Part shown: positions 27,243 through 37,310 of the stretch, piece by piece
Layout: every line of letters starts with the position of its first letter
Position numbering within the stretch: position 1 is the first letter of the stretch
Origin: Paludibacteraceae bacterium
GTDB taxonomy: Bacteria > Bacteroidota > Bacteroidia > Bacteroidales > Paludibacteraceae
Direction of reading: 5' to 3'
Length of the DNA stretch: 64,000 nt
NCBI GenBank assembly: GCA_031292565.1
Contig: JARLGW010000001.1
Location: 496,001 to 560,000, forward strand
The notes under the pieces: generated by a model
What the model was told of the DNA's origin: nothing
What the model saw: the letters and a program-made list of their open reading frames with translations, nothing else
Database searches by the model: none
Made by a program: the position numbers and the translations under genes

Positions 27243-27301
27243 TCAAACAAACCGGCACAAAGCCCGTATGAAATACTAATTTATCTAAAAGGAGGAATCT
27301 T

Positions 27302-28051
27302 ATGCTTGATGTACTAACCAACCGCCAAACAATTAGAAAATATTCAAATCAACCAATAAGTAACGATTTATTGGAAAAACTATTAGAAGCAACCTGTCGT
27401 GCACCCAACACAGGCAACATGCAAACATACAGCATCATTATCACCCATGATGAAACGAAAAAGAAAGAACTTTCCCCTTGTCATTTCAACCAAAAAATGA
27501 TAACTGAAGCTCCCGTGGTGCTAACCTTCTGTGCCGATTTCAACCGCGTAAATAAGTGGTGCGAACAACGTAATGCAAAGCCCGGTTACGACAACTTCCT
27601 ATCATTTACTTCAGCCATGATTGATGCCACCATTGCAGCTCAACATTTCTGCGTGGCTGCCGAAAGCGAAGGGCTGGGCACTTGCTATCTAGGTACTACA
27701 ACATACACTGCCGATAAAATTATCGACATCCTGCAACTACCTAAATTTGTAGTACCTATCACTACCATTACAATAGGTTACCCAGATGAAACACCGGCTA
27801 CAAAGGATGATCGTCTGCCTCTAAACGGCATAGTTCACTACGAAACATACAAAGATTACAGTGCCGACGATATAAACCAAATATACGCCTACAAAGAAAA
27901 CCTTGAAAGTTCTAAAAACTTTATAGAGATAAATAAAAAAGAAACACTAGCTCAGATATATACCGATATCAGATATACCAAAGCGGCTAACGAACAATTC
28001 TCTGAAGTACTGATTGCAGTTCTTAAAAAACAAGGTTTCTGGAAAGAATAG
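27302..28051 (+). CDS. Nitroreductase family protein
   Basis: A 249-residue FMN-dependent nitroreductase. RQTIRKYSNQPIS (about 8-20) is the FMN phosphate-binding start, RAPNTGNMQTYSIII the second flavin block, and AAESEGLGTCYLG (about 119-131) and ITIGYPDETP the later ones, in NfsA-like order. An unusually strong ribosome-binding site, AAAGGAGGA, lies 5 bp before the ATG, rare in this phylum. It stands alone between promoter and terminator, so it is likely monocistronic. Physiological substrate unknown. Confidence 0.9.
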   Translation: MLDVLTNRQTIRKYSNQPISNDLLEKLLEATCRAPNTGNMQTYSIIITHDETKKKELSPCHFNQKMITEAPVVLTFCADFNRVNKWCEQRNAKPGYDNFLSFTSAMIDATIAAQHFCVAAESEGLGTCYLGTTTYTADKIIDILQLPKFVVPITTITIGYPDETPATKDDRLPLNGIVHYETYKDYSADDINQIYAYKENLESSKNFIEINKKETLAQIYTDIRYTKAANEQFSEVLIAVLKKQGFWKE

Positions 28052-28074
28052 AAATAAATGATCCAAGCCTAATA

Positions 28075-28114
28075 AAAAGGGGCTGTCCTAAAAGATAATA
28101 GGACAGCCCCTTTT
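28075..28114. terminator. Bidirectional terminator between nitroreductase and PiT genes
   Basis: A perfect 16-bp stem (AAAAGGGGCTGTCCTA pairing its complement) with an eight-base loop; T-runs on both strands serve the plus-strand nitroreductase and the minus-strand pit gene. Confidence 0.92.
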
Positions 28115-28133
28115 ACTTGGTTTGACAGTGATT

Positions 28134-29129
28134 CTATAAAAAGAATTGAATAATCCAATAAATGAAAGCAGCCAATAAGGCACTTATAGGGATGGTAAGA
28201 ATCCATGCCCAAATTAAATTGATAGTAATACCCCAACGTACAGCCGACAAGCGTTTAATAGCTCCGACCCCTACTATGGCACCCGTAATAGTATGCGTGG
28301 TACTTACCGGAATCTTCAAGAAATCAGACAAATACAACGTTAACGCACCCGCAGTTTCAGCTGCCACACCTTCCAATGGCGTTACTTTTGTTATCTTAGA
28401 ACCCATTGTTTTCACAATACGCCATCCACCGAAAATAGTACCACAGGCAATAGCCGTAAAACAAGCAAATGCCGTCCAATCCGGGATAGCTTTAATATCC
28501 GATATTTTGCCGGAAGCAAACAACGCCGCAGCAATAATACCCATTACCTTTTGAGAGTCGTTGGAACCATGACCCACACTGAACAGTGCCGACGAAAGCA
28601 ACTGCAAATGTTTAAACCAACTTTCAGCCCGGTGAGGCTTAAATTTCTTAAAGGCATACAGCAATAAGGTAGTGATACCTAATGACACTATCATACCTAT
28701 TAATGGAGCCAACACAATGAAAGAAGCAATTTTTATAATTACATCCAGTTTGATAGCACTAAACCCCGATGCCGTAATTGCAGCACCAGCAAAGCCGCCG
28801 ATTAAGGTATGAGAAGAAGAAGATGGTATTCCAAACCACCAGGTCATTAAATTCCAACAAATAGCCGAAAGCACCCCGGCCAAAATAATGGGCAAGGTAA
28901 TAAATTGTTGCAATACCACCTTCGATACCGTATTAGCAATACCGAAACCGATAAATTCTTTTGCAATAAAAAAAGCAACGAAATTAAAAAATGCCGCCCA
29001 AATTACAGCTTGAAAGGGAGTAAGAACTTTGGTGGAAACTATTGTAGCAATAGAGTTGGCCGCATCATGAAACCCATTTATAAAATCGAATATAATACAA
29101 AGAGCAATAATAACAATTAGTAAAATCAT
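28134..29129 (-). CDS. pit: PiT-family inorganic phosphate transporter
   Basis: A 331-residue polytopic carrier. The tandem family signatures are present: FDFINGFHDAANSIATIVSTKVLTP (about 14-38) in the first half and PVSTTHTITGAIVGVGA (about 278-294) in the second, plus GIPSSSSHTLIGG and SVGHGSNDSQKVMGI in the middle. It moves phosphate, probably as a metal-phosphate complex, across the inner membrane with protons or sodium. The DUF47 gene ends 16 bp upstream, the standard accessory pairing. Confidence 0.94.
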   Translation of the reverse strand: MILLIVIIALCIIFDFINGFHDAANSIATIVSTKVLTPFQAVIWAAFFNFVAFFIAKEFIGFGIANTVSKVVLQQFITLPIILAGVLSAICWNLMTWWFGIPSSSSHTLIGGFAGAAITASGFSAIKLDVIIKIASFIVLAPLIGMIVSLGITTLLLYAFKKFKPHRAESWFKHLQLLSSALFSVGHGSNDSQKVMGIIAAALFASGKISDIKAIPDWTAFACFTAIACGTIFGGWRIVKTMGSKITKVTPLEGVAAETAGALTLYLSDFLKIPVSTTHTITGAIVGVGAIKRLSAVRWGITINLIWAWILTIPISALLAAFIYWIIQFFL

Positions 29130-29145
29130 CTTATTCTATTTTTAA

Positions 29146-29796
29146 TTAGGCATATTTAATTAAAATAGTTTTCAGTTCCTTGCTTACACCATTAATGCTG
29201 TTGGTAGCTTTTTCCAGTTCCGACATTATTTGAGTTAATCGTATAACATCAATTGCACTTTCTTCTTTTTGGAAAAGCTCAATGATAAAATGCTCATAAA
29301 TATCATCAGCCTCTTTTTCCAAACTTTTCATGTGCGTACATTTCTCCAATACCAATTGCGAATTGTTGTTTAACTGAGACATTACATACATGCAATCGCA
29401 AATCTCATGACATCCCTTACTGATAATTTCACCTAACTGCAAGGCTTTCTCAGGCAATTCATTCGGCTGGTACAAAACCACCCGCTTAGCCGAACTATTT
29501 ATAAAGTCAATTACGTCATCCAACAAATCGGCTAACTCACGAATATCTTCTCTATCAAAAGGAGTAATGAAAATATTATTCAACTCATCGAAGATTTTGT
29601 TTGTTACGCCATCACATTTAGTTTCAGCTTCTTTAATTTTTTTATAAATTTCTTTTTGCTGCTCTTTATCCTGAGTTTTTAGAAATTCGACCAACAAATC
29701 ACTTGCATCGACCAATAAATCCCCTGATTTTTTAAATAGAGGAAAAAAAGTACTTTCTTTAGGCACTAAAAAAGAGAAAATTGAATTAAATCTCAT
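29146..29796 (-). CDS. DUF47/PhoU-like PiT accessory protein
   Basis: A 216-residue all-helical protein of the DUF47 (YkaA/TIGR00153) family, related to PhoU. It opens MRFNSIFSFLVPKESTFFPLFK and contains FITPFDREDIRELADLLDDVIDFI (about 73-96), the metal-binding E/D-rich motif of the family. It is encoded directly upstream of the phosphate transporter and presumably regulates it. Cytoplasmic, with no signal peptide. Confidence 0.92.
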   Translation of the reverse strand: MRFNSIFSFLVPKESTFFPLFKKSGDLLVDASDLLVEFLKTQDKEQQKEIYKKIKEAETKCDGVTNKIFDELNNIFITPFDREDIRELADLLDDVIDFINSSAKRVVLYQPNELPEKALQLGEIISKGCHEICDCMYVMSQLNNNSQLVLEKCTHMKSLEKEADDIYEHFIIELFQKEESAIDVIRLTQIMSELEKATNSINGVSKELKTILIKYA

Positions 29797-29978
29797 TTGA
29801 ATAGAAATTATGATTAGTTAGATACTAAATAATCTTAGTAGAATAAATATCTATTTACAAAATTGTCATATTTGCTGCAACACATTTGCAACAAATATGA
29901 CAAAATTTTATCTAATTTACAAGTATATGTAATACTAAATTATATTATCAAGCAAATTTGCAATGAAACGTTCTATTG

Positions 29979-31409
29979 TTAGAACAAGCCATAAGCAAAT
30001 TGCTGAATATAGCTATAGAAGTAACTTACAATTCCTAGAAGAAGTGTTCCAGACAAGCAAATTGCCAAACCTAATTTTGAAGAAAAATCCGTTTTTACGT
30101 ATGCAATAGGTTCATCGTTCGGGGTTATAAACATAGCCTTAACCACCAACAAATAATAATACAAGGATATAACCGTGTTGACCAAAGCAACGAATACAAG
30201 CACATAATAAGACATTTGAGCCGCTGCCATAAAGATGAAGAACTTGCTAAAGAAACCTGCAAATGGAGGTATTCCTGCTAATGAGAATAAGAACAACATC
30301 ATAGCCACACTCAATTTCGGATTCGTCTTGTACAATCCGCTATAATCACCTATATCATGTTTGCCCGATTTATTTTCAAGAATTGATACCACGGCAAAAA
30401 TTCCCACGTTGGAAACCGTGTAAACCAATATATAATATACAACGGAAGACATTCCGGCAGGAGTTCCGGCCAACATACCCAACATGATATAACCAGCTTG
30501 CGAAATAGAAGAGAAAGCAAGAAATCGTTTCATGTTGTGTTGTCTCATCGCAAACAAATTACCCACCGTAATAGTTACAACCACTAAACCATATATGATA
30601 TATTCCCAATAATCAAACAAATTGGCAAACACCTTGTACAAAACAACCATCAAGGCAAACACGGCAGCTCCTTTTGATACAACTGACAAAAATGCAGTGA
30701 TATTGGTTGGAGCTCCTTGATAAACATCAGCAGTCCACAAGTGGAATGGCACCAACGAAATTTTGAAAGCCAAACCGGAAAGGAAAAACACCATACCTAG
30801 CAATTGCAACGAACGAGGAGCAATAACATTTCTCATCGTATCAAAATACAACCCGGCTTCACCCGTTGATCCATATAGCAAAGAAATACCAAACAACAAC
30901 ATGCCCGAAGAAAATGCCGCCATCAATATAAACTTAGCTCCGGCTTCAACCGATTCGCTTGAATACTTATTGTAAGCAATAAGTCCGGCCAAAGGCAAAG
31001 AAGCTAACTCCAAGCCAATGTAAAACATCAAGAAGTGACCCGAAGAAATCATCAAATCCATTCCCAACAAAGTAGAAATAATCAAGATGTATACTTCCGC
31101 CTTTTTATGTTCGGTATATTCGTTATTCAACCATGTTTTAGATTGTAGGAAAACTAAAATAACACCGATATTCAAAACACTTTTAAATACCCCATTCATC
31201 GCGTCCGCAACAAACATTCCACCGAAAGCACTTCCCGTCGTAGCAGGAAAAAAACCAATTACAGTAGAAATGATAAACAACGAACATGCAACTACATCCA
31301 ATCCTTTTCTACCCGATTTCGATGCGAACAGGTCATATATTATCAAAAATATGATTTGAAAAACAAGCAGAAACTCTGTGCGCATCAACAATATTGCGTC
31401 AATATTCAT
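29979..31409 (-). CDS. nuoN: NADH-quinone oxidoreductase subunit N
   Basis: A 476-residue antiporter-like membrane subunit of complex I with about 14 helices. LGLELASLPLAGLIAYNK (about 130-147) carries the conserved Glu of the proton channel and KRFLAFSSISQAGYIMLGM the broken-helix Lys region. Last gene of the minus-strand nuo operon, 16 bp after nuoM. It forms one of the three proton-pumping modules in the membrane arm. Confidence 0.96.
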   Translation of the reverse strand: MNIDAILLMRTEFLLVFQIIFLIIYDLFASKSGRKGLDVVACSLFIISTVIGFFPATTGSAFGGMFVADAMNGVFKSVLNIGVILVFLQSKTWLNNEYTEHKKAEVYILIISTLLGMDLMISSGHFLMFYIGLELASLPLAGLIAYNKYSSESVEAGAKFILMAAFSSGMLLFGISLLYGSTGEAGLYFDTMRNVIAPRSLQLLGMVFFLSGLAFKISLVPFHLWTADVYQGAPTNITAFLSVVSKGAAVFALMVVLYKVFANLFDYWEYIIYGLVVVTITVGNLFAMRQHNMKRFLAFSSISQAGYIMLGMLAGTPAGMSSVVYYILVYTVSNVGIFAVVSILENKSGKHDIGDYSGLYKTNPKLSVAMMLFLFSLAGIPPFAGFFSKFFIFMAAAQMSYYVLVFVALVNTVISLYYYLLVVKAMFITPNDEPIAYVKTDFSSKLGLAICLSGTLLLGIVSYFYSYIQQFAYGLF

Positions 31410-31425
31410 AATGTTCTATTTATAA

Positions 31426-32913
31426 TTAAAGTCTACTAATAATGGAAGTTAAACTATCGCTAATAATATTTGAAGAGATAAACGGTGCCATCCCTATAAA
31501 AGCAATACTAATGATAAGCGTAACCGAAGCTATTTTTTCATACCAGGTAGCATCAGTCAAAGCCAAATGATGTTCGTCGAACACAGGGCCTAACAAAATT
31601 TTACCCACAACACGTAAGATATACACCGCCGTGATAACAATAGACGAACAAGCCAAAATTGTAATCACCCTATGGAATATATCAGGATGTTGGAATGACC
31701 CAACAAAAATAGTCATCTCAGAAACAAAGCCACTCAAACCCGGAAGACCTAACGAAGCCATACCGGCAATTACCCAGCAAACCGAAATAAATGGCATAAT
31801 CTTCATCAAGCCGCCCATCTCAGTAATTAATCGAGTATGTGTACGACCGTAAATCATACCAATTAAAGCAAAGAAAAGAGCTGTCATCAAACCATGCGAA
31901 AGCATCTGCATTACAGCACCCGTCATAGCCGTTTTATTCAACATCAAAAGAGCGAACAACACTAATCCACAGTGACTTACCGAAGAATAAGCATTGATAT
32001 ATTTCAAGTCTTTTTGAACCACTGCACCAAATGCACCATAAACAACGCTGATACCAGTAAGCACTAAAAATAATATCTTATAGGTTTCAGCACCCTCGGG
32101 CATTAAATAAATAGCCACACGGAAACAGCCGTAACCTCCAAGTTTCATCAACACACCGGCGTGAAGCATAGACACAGCCGTTGGTGCCGAAGCATGACCA
32201 TCGGGAGACCATGTGTGGAATGGAAACAAAGCACCTAGCACACCAAAACCTAAGAAGGTAAGCGGGAAAAATATATTTTGTGCTTCAACCGGAATATGCG
32301 TTTTAGCAATCTCCAAAATATTCATGGTCAAATTACCATTACCTCCGTTAGAGTTGAAATATATTCCAAGAATTCCTAACAAAAGGAAAGCAGAACCACC
32401 CATCAACATCAAAGTAAGCTTCATGGCTGAATATTCCTTACGACCCGTTCCCCAAAGCCCTATCAACAAATACATAGGGATAAGAGCAATTTCGTAGAAG
32501 AAGAACATCGAAAACAAGTCGATGGTAATAAAGAAACCAAATACCCCGATAGCAAGCATTAAAAACCATAAGAAATACTCCTTAACCTGCTCCTGCATGC
32601 TATAAGAAATAAATGACCCTGTAAATACAATGATAGAAGAAAGAATAATCATTAATACCGATATTCCGTCAACACCCACCGAGAACTTAATGTTAAAGGC
32701 ACTGTACCACATCAAATCACTACGGAACAGCATCGGGCTAACCGAATCGATAGCTCTTGCCTGCAAAAACAAATACAACAGCACAAAAGAGGTGAGCAGG
32801 ATTATACCGGAACCTACCAGCATGAGTATTTTTACTTGCTTTGCTTGTTTCAGCACGGCAACTCCGCACATCATCAGTAGCGGAAGAATTACGAATAGAT
32901 ATAAAAAGTTCAT
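31426..32913 (-). CDS. nuoM: NADH-quinone oxidoreductase subunit M
   Basis: A 495-residue antiporter-like subunit with about 14 helices. FFFYEIALIPMYLLIGLWGTG (about 136-156) has the channel Glu; FPFHTWSPDGHASAPTAVSM (about 230-249) and KYINAYSSVSHCGLVLFAL are standard NuoM blocks. It lies between nuoL (24-bp gap) and nuoN. Function: proton translocation in the distal membrane arm. Confidence 0.97.
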   Translation of the reverse strand: MNFLYLFVILPLLMMCGVAVLKQAKQVKILMLVGSGIILLTSFVLLYLFLQARAIDSVSPMLFRSDLMWYSAFNIKFSVGVDGISVLMIILSSIIVFTGSFISYSMQEQVKEYFLWFLMLAIGVFGFFITIDLFSMFFFYEIALIPMYLLIGLWGTGRKEYSAMKLTLMLMGGSAFLLLGILGIYFNSNGGNGNLTMNILEIAKTHIPVEAQNIFFPLTFLGFGVLGALFPFHTWSPDGHASAPTAVSMLHAGVLMKLGGYGCFRVAIYLMPEGAETYKILFLVLTGISVVYGAFGAVVQKDLKYINAYSSVSHCGLVLFALLMLNKTAMTGAVMQMLSHGLMTALFFALIGMIYGRTHTRLITEMGGLMKIMPFISVCWVIAGMASLGLPGLSGFVSEMTIFVGSFQHPDIFHRVITILACSSIVITAVYILRVVGKILLGPVFDEHHLALTDATWYEKIASVTLIISIAFIGMAPFISSNIISDSLTSIISRL

Positions 32914-32937
32914 ATACTAAGTTTTTCTAATTCAAAA

Positions 32938-34854
32938 TTAAAAAATAACTAAAGCTGCGATAACAAACACCGAAGCGGCAAATACCCACGCGTACTGTTG
33001 TAAGCGTCCTGATTGCAATCCTTTTATCTTGGACGAAAGACCGTTGCTCCAATAAGCTTGAAAATTCATAAATCCATCTACAACATGACGGTCGAACCAA
33101 GCTATTGAACCGGAAATAAGTCCAAAAATAATTTTCTTGGTAACGAACATATACAATTCATCAAAGTAGAATTTGTGAGATGCAGCCTTGTACAACCCAC
33201 CCATCGAAGTAGCAACCTTATCCGAAATAGTTGTTGGTTTTTTGTACATGATAGTTGCAATAACAATACCAAGCACACCTACCAACACACTAGGTATGGC
33301 TACAATCCAAACCATTTCGGTTTCCATTTTCAATCCGTCGGAAGTAACAAATCTAGCAAACGGAATGAAACCTGTAACTACCGTTAGAAGAGCCAAAAAC
33401 ATCAAAGGGCCTGTCATATTCAAACCGGCTTCTTCCGGGGTGTGATGATAATGATTTTCTTTTCCCCAAAAGATATTGTAATACAACCGGAACATATAGA
33501 AAGCAGTTAAACCAGCTACTAAATATTGACAAGCAAATAAAACGATGTCTTTATGGAAAGCAGCTACCAAAATCTCATCCTTACTAAAGAACCCTGAGAA
33601 TGGAGGAATACCTGCAATAGATAAACATGCTATAAGGAAAGTAATATGCGTGATAGGTAAATATTTACGCAAACCGCCCATATCGCTCATATCGTTGCTG
33701 TGAACCGCGTGAATGACAGCGCCTGCACCCAAGAACAACAACGCTTTAAAGAACGCGTGTGTAAACAAATGGAACATAGAAGCCATGAAACCTAAGCCGG
33801 CCTCACCATCTGCACCATAGCGCGAAACACCCAAGGCAACCATCATATACGCAATTTGGGAAATAGTAGAGAATGCCAACACACGTTTAATATCGGTCTG
33901 TGTACATGCTACAACAGCGGCAAACAACGAAGTGGCTGCACCAATGTAAGCAATAACGGTCAGCACGTGTGGAGTCATAAAATAATAGAAGGGAAACAAA
34001 CGTGCTACCAAATATACACCGGCAACAACCATCGTGGCAGCGTGGATTAACGCGGACACGGGAGTTGGACCTTCCATAGCATCAGGCAACCAAATGTGTA
34101 ACGGCAACATAGCCGATTTACCGGCACCACCCATAAAGATTAACAACGTAGCCCAACTAAACACCGAGAATCCCATGAAGGTAGTTGTAATGTGACTATG
34201 GAAGATAGAACCGTGAACATTAGTCAATTCGTTGAAATCGAATGTTTTGGTAAAATATGAAAGGATTAATATACCAACCAGAAAACCTAAGTCGGCAAAA
34301 CGGGTAACAATAAATGCTTTTTTAGAAGCAGCCACCGCCGAAGGTTTAGTATAATAGAACCCGATAAGCAAGTAAGAGGAAACACCCACCAACTCCCAAA
34401 AAATATACATTTGGAAAATATTAGGAGCCAATACCAAGCCTAACATGGAAAAGGAGAACAAGGATAAAAACGCGTAATAACGTTGGAAACCCTTTTCACC
34501 GTGCATGTAACCCAAGCTGTAAATATGTACCATCAACGAAACGGTACTGATAACAACGAGCATCATAGAAGAAATAGGGTCTAACAAAACACCCAAGTCG
34601 ATATGCAAATGATCCGTTAAATGCAACCATTGAAAACTCGCCGAAAACTTTTCATACGTTTCGCCCACTTTACCAAAACTAAAGAAGTAATGAAAGGCAG
34701 TTATATAGGACAGTAACGCGACAATAAACAAACCTGTAGTTCCAATTAACCCAGCCGTTTTGTGAGACATTTTACTGCCCAAAAGACCCAAAAGCAAAAA
34801 GGAAAAGATAGGAATTATTAAAATAAACAGAGCAATTAAGATATATGGTTCCAT
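32938..34854 (-). CDS. nuoL: NADH-quinone oxidoreductase subunit L
   Basis: A 638-residue, most distal antiporter-like subunit. The core region FWELVGVSSYLLIGFYY (about 150-166) holds the conserved Glu, and LPLHIWLPDAMEGPTPVSALIHAATMV the long signature; the C-terminal extension (about 540-638) would form the lateral helix that spans the membrane arm. Follows nuoK by 4 bp. Confidence 0.97.
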   Translation of the reverse strand: MEPYILIALFILIIPIFSFLLLGLLGSKMSHKTAGLIGTTGLFIVALLSYITAFHYFFSFGKVGETYEKFSASFQWLHLTDHLHIDLGVLLDPISSMMLVVISTVSLMVHIYSLGYMHGEKGFQRYYAFLSLFSFSMLGLVLAPNIFQMYIFWELVGVSSYLLIGFYYTKPSAVAASKKAFIVTRFADLGFLVGILILSYFTKTFDFNELTNVHGSIFHSHITTTFMGFSVFSWATLLIFMGGAGKSAMLPLHIWLPDAMEGPTPVSALIHAATMVVAGVYLVARLFPFYYFMTPHVLTVIAYIGAATSLFAAVVACTQTDIKRVLAFSTISQIAYMMVALGVSRYGADGEAGLGFMASMFHLFTHAFFKALLFLGAGAVIHAVHSNDMSDMGGLRKYLPITHITFLIACLSIAGIPPFSGFFSKDEILVAAFHKDIVLFACQYLVAGLTAFYMFRLYYNIFWGKENHYHHTPEEAGLNMTGPLMFLALLTVVTGFIPFARFVTSDGLKMETEMVWIVAIPSVLVGVLGIVIATIMYKKPTTISDKVATSMGGLYKAASHKFYFDELYMFVTKKIIFGLISGSIAWFDRHVVDGFMNFQAYWSNGLSSKIKGLQSGRLQQYAWVFAASVFVIAALVIF

Positions 34855-34858
34855 AGCA

Positions 34859-35170
34859 CTAATATTTCATGTTTTTAACTTCACTTGTATCAATCTTCTT
34901 CATGTTACGGAACACATTGATAATAATGGCTATCGCCACTGCCGTTTCCGCTGCTGCAACCCCGATGGAAAAAATAGAGAAAAACATTCCTTCCATTTGT
35001 CCGGGAAACAAAAATCTATTAAACACCACAAAATTTACATTTACAGCATTTAGGATTAACTCCAAAGACATCAATATGGCAAGCATATTGTGTCGGGTTA
35101 TAAACCCGTAAACACCTGTAAAAAACATGATGGTGCTTACCACTAAATAAAACTCCATTGGAATACTCAT
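34859..35170 (-). CDS. nuoK: NADH-quinone oxidoreductase subunit K
   Basis: A 103-residue, three-helix subunit. The membrane-buried glutamates are visible in MSLELILNAVNVNFV (about 34-48) and GVAAAETAVAIAI (about 71-83). It forms part of the proton path near the quinone-module junction. Nine bp separate it from nuoJ. Confidence 0.96.
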   Translation of the reverse strand: MSIPMEFYLVVSTIMFFTGVYGFITRHNMLAILMSLELILNAVNVNFVVFNRFLFPGQMEGMFFSIFSIGVAAAETAVAIAIIINVFRNMKKIDTSEVKNMKY

Positions 35171-35179
35171 ATCTTTTTC

Positions 35180-35692
35180 TTATTTTTTTCGTGCAACTAA
35201 AATACCTGTAATGATACACGCCAACAGCAAAACACTGATAGCCTCAAAAGGTAATAAATATTGGAAACGTTCGGTTCCCATCAGTGACTGCCCGATAGCG
35301 TACATATCAATTTCACTTTCACTCACTTTAGCCGCGTACGGATAATTTTGAGTTAGAAGTACAAACAACGTTAACGCTGCACCGCCTAGCGAAACAATTA
35401 AACCTGCTATACGTCGTGAAAGCTTTACTTGCGGCATCTTCTCTCCTACCTGACTGGTAAGAAATATGGAGAACACAAAGAGTACTAATATACCACCAAC
35501 ATATACCGATATTTGAATAGCCGCTAAAAAATGGTAGTTCAACAACACATAAAAACCGGCTGTAGCAATCAGTACAAACAACAGGTACGTGGCAGCTCTA
35601 AGAATTTTTCTTGACACTACCGACATAATGGAACAACCCACGATGATGGCAGATAGAATATAAAAGATAATTTGGCTTGCTGTTATTTCCAT
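35180..35692 (-). CDS. nuoJ: NADH-quinone oxidoreductase subunit J
   Basis: A 170-residue, five-helix subunit. LFVLIATAGFYVLLNYHFLA and QISVYVGGILVLFVFSIFL (about 57-77) form the family core with the conserved Tyr-Val-Gly-Gly helix that contains the pi-bulge. Gap of 7 bp from nuoI. Confidence 0.95.
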   Translation of the reverse strand: MEITASQIIFYILSAIIVGCSIMSVVSRKILRAATYLLFVLIATAGFYVLLNYHFLAAIQISVYVGGILVLFVFSIFLTSQVGEKMPQVKLSRRIAGLIVSLGGAALTLFVLLTQNYPYAAKVSESEIDMYAIGQSLMGTERFQYLLPFEAISVLLLACIITGILVARKK

Positions 35693-35699
35693 GGAAATA

Positions 35700-36191
35700 T
35701 TATTTTGTTTCTGTTACTTTTTCTTTAACGGCTAATTTAGAACCTTCGTGATTTAATTGTTCTACTAATTTAGAACGTGTAAACACGGAGTGTTCAAAGG
35801 CTTGAGACCATTCGATGGCATCTTGAGGACAGCTTCTTACACATAGGTCGCAAAAGATACAACTACCTAAATCGTATTCATATTTGTCCAATACCTTTTT
35901 TGTTTTTCCGGTAGCTTCATCCGTTTCTTGTTTTGAAATCACGGTGATAGTACCATTAGGACAGTTCATCTGACAAATACCACAAGCGGTACATTTATGT
36001 TCGTTGTTCGCGTTGTGAGGCATTGTTAATTCGCCTCTGAAACGCTCAAACATCACTTGTGTTCCTCTATTTTCAGGATATTGTTCGGTAATTTTCGGAC
36101 GGAAAAAGTTGATCATGGTAATTTTCATTCCCAACAACAAATTCCAAATACCGAGTAAGATAGCTTTAATATAATTTACTAAATTCTTCAT
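35700..36191 (-). CDS. nuoI: NADH-quinone oxidoreductase subunit I
   Basis: A 163-residue ferredoxin-like subunit binding two [4Fe-4S] clusters through CTACGICQMNCPNG (about 68-81) and CIFCDLCVRSCPQD (about 112-125), both full C-x2-C-x2-C-x3-C-P motifs. It passes electrons to NuoB. With NuoE, F and G missing from the operon, it is the likely entry point for electrons from another donor. The gap to nuoH is 3 bp. Confidence 0.96.
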   Translation of the reverse strand: MKNLVNYIKAILLGIWNLLLGMKITMINFFRPKITEQYPENRGTQVMFERFRGELTMPHNANNEHKCTACGICQMNCPNGTITVISKQETDEATGKTKKVLDKYEYDLGSCIFCDLCVRSCPQDAIEWSQAFEHSVFTRSKLVEQLNHEGSKLAVKEKVTETK

Positions 36192-36194
36192 TGC

Positions 36195-37274
36195 TTAAAA
36201 TAATATTATGCAAAAAGCCATTAATAATAAGTTCACCAAACTAATTGGCATCAAAATCTTCCACTCAAATTTCAACAGTTGATCTATGCGTAAACGAGGG
36301 AACGTCCATCTTACCCACAAAGCAAAGAACACACACATGGCTGCTTTACCAAAGAACCAAACAACAGAAGGAATATAATCCATCACGTGGTTAAAGGCTT
36401 CCCAACCGGGAATATGTAATGGCATCCAACCACCTAAGAATACGGTAGTTGCAATAGCTGCCACGATAAACATGTTCATATATTCGGCCAGATAGTAGAA
36501 CCCAAACGTAATACCGGAATACTCCGTGTGATAACCGGCTGTTAATTCCGATTCAGCTTCAGGTAAGTCGAAAGGCCCACGGTTTGTTTCGGCATGACCT
36601 GCAATCAAATAGATTACAAAGGCAATACACGCAGGGATAGCTGCAAAGCCGTGGAACACATTCCACACAGTAGCCTGTTTCTCCACGATAACTGAAAGCT
36701 GCATGCTTCCCGAAAGAGCAACCACCGTAAGCAATGCTAAAGCGGCTGATAATTCGTAACTTACCAATTGAGCTCCCGAACGCATAGCTCCAATCAAGGT
36801 ATATTTGTTGTTACTTGACCATCCTGCAAGCAAAATACCAATAATACCCAACGAGGATACCGCCAACAGGTAAAAAATACCAATGTTGAAGTCGATGGCA
36901 TGTAAGCCTTTTCCAAAAGGTATTGCAGCAAAGGCCAAAATAGAACCCATGATAACAAAGAATGGGGCTACTAGGAATAAAAATTTATCACTCTTATTAA
37001 TGTGAATAATTTCTTTCAACAAGATTTTAATCATGTCGGCCACGGTTTGTAACCAACCCCATTTACCTACCCGGTTTGGCCCGATACGACATTGAAAGAA
37101 GGCACATACCTTACGTTCAACATAAATCAACACCAAAGCAAGTACAGCGTAAGCAGCCAAAATTGCTACTCCTACCAGGACAAATTCGATTGCTAATGTC
37201 CAAAATTCCGGTATCCCGGCCTGCACGCGAAGCAAATCATCAATCCAACTTGTTACTACTTTAAAATCAAACAT
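36195..37274 (-). CDS. nuoH: NADH-quinone oxidoreductase subunit H
   Basis: A 359-residue membrane subunit forming the floor of the quinone chamber. Family blocks: [21 protein letters not shown] (about 52-72), [40 protein letters not shown] (about 230-255) and [21 protein letters not shown]. It is directly downstream of nuoCD (36-bp gap) where nuoE, F and G would normally stand. Confidence 0.97.
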   Translation of the reverse strand: MFDFKVVTSWIDDLLRVQAGIPEFWTLAIEFVLVGVAILAAYAVLALVLIYVERKVCAFFQCRIGPNRVGKWGWLQTVADMIKILLKEIIHINKSDKFLFLVAPFFVIMGSILAFAAIPFGKGLHAIDFNIGIFYLLAVSSLGIIGILLAGWSSNNKYTLIGAMRSGAQLVSYELSAALALLTVVALSGSMQLSVIVEKQATVWNVFHGFAAIPACIAFVIYLIAGHAETNRGPFDLPEAESELTAGYHTEYSGITFGFYYLAEYMNMFIVAAIATTVFLGGWMPLHIPGWEAFNHVMDYIPSVVWFFGKAAMCVFFALWVRWTFPRLRIDQLLKFEWKILMPISLVNLLLMAFCIILF

Positions 37275-37310
37275 TTATATTATATTTTTCAAGTTTGAAT
37301 AATAGAATTA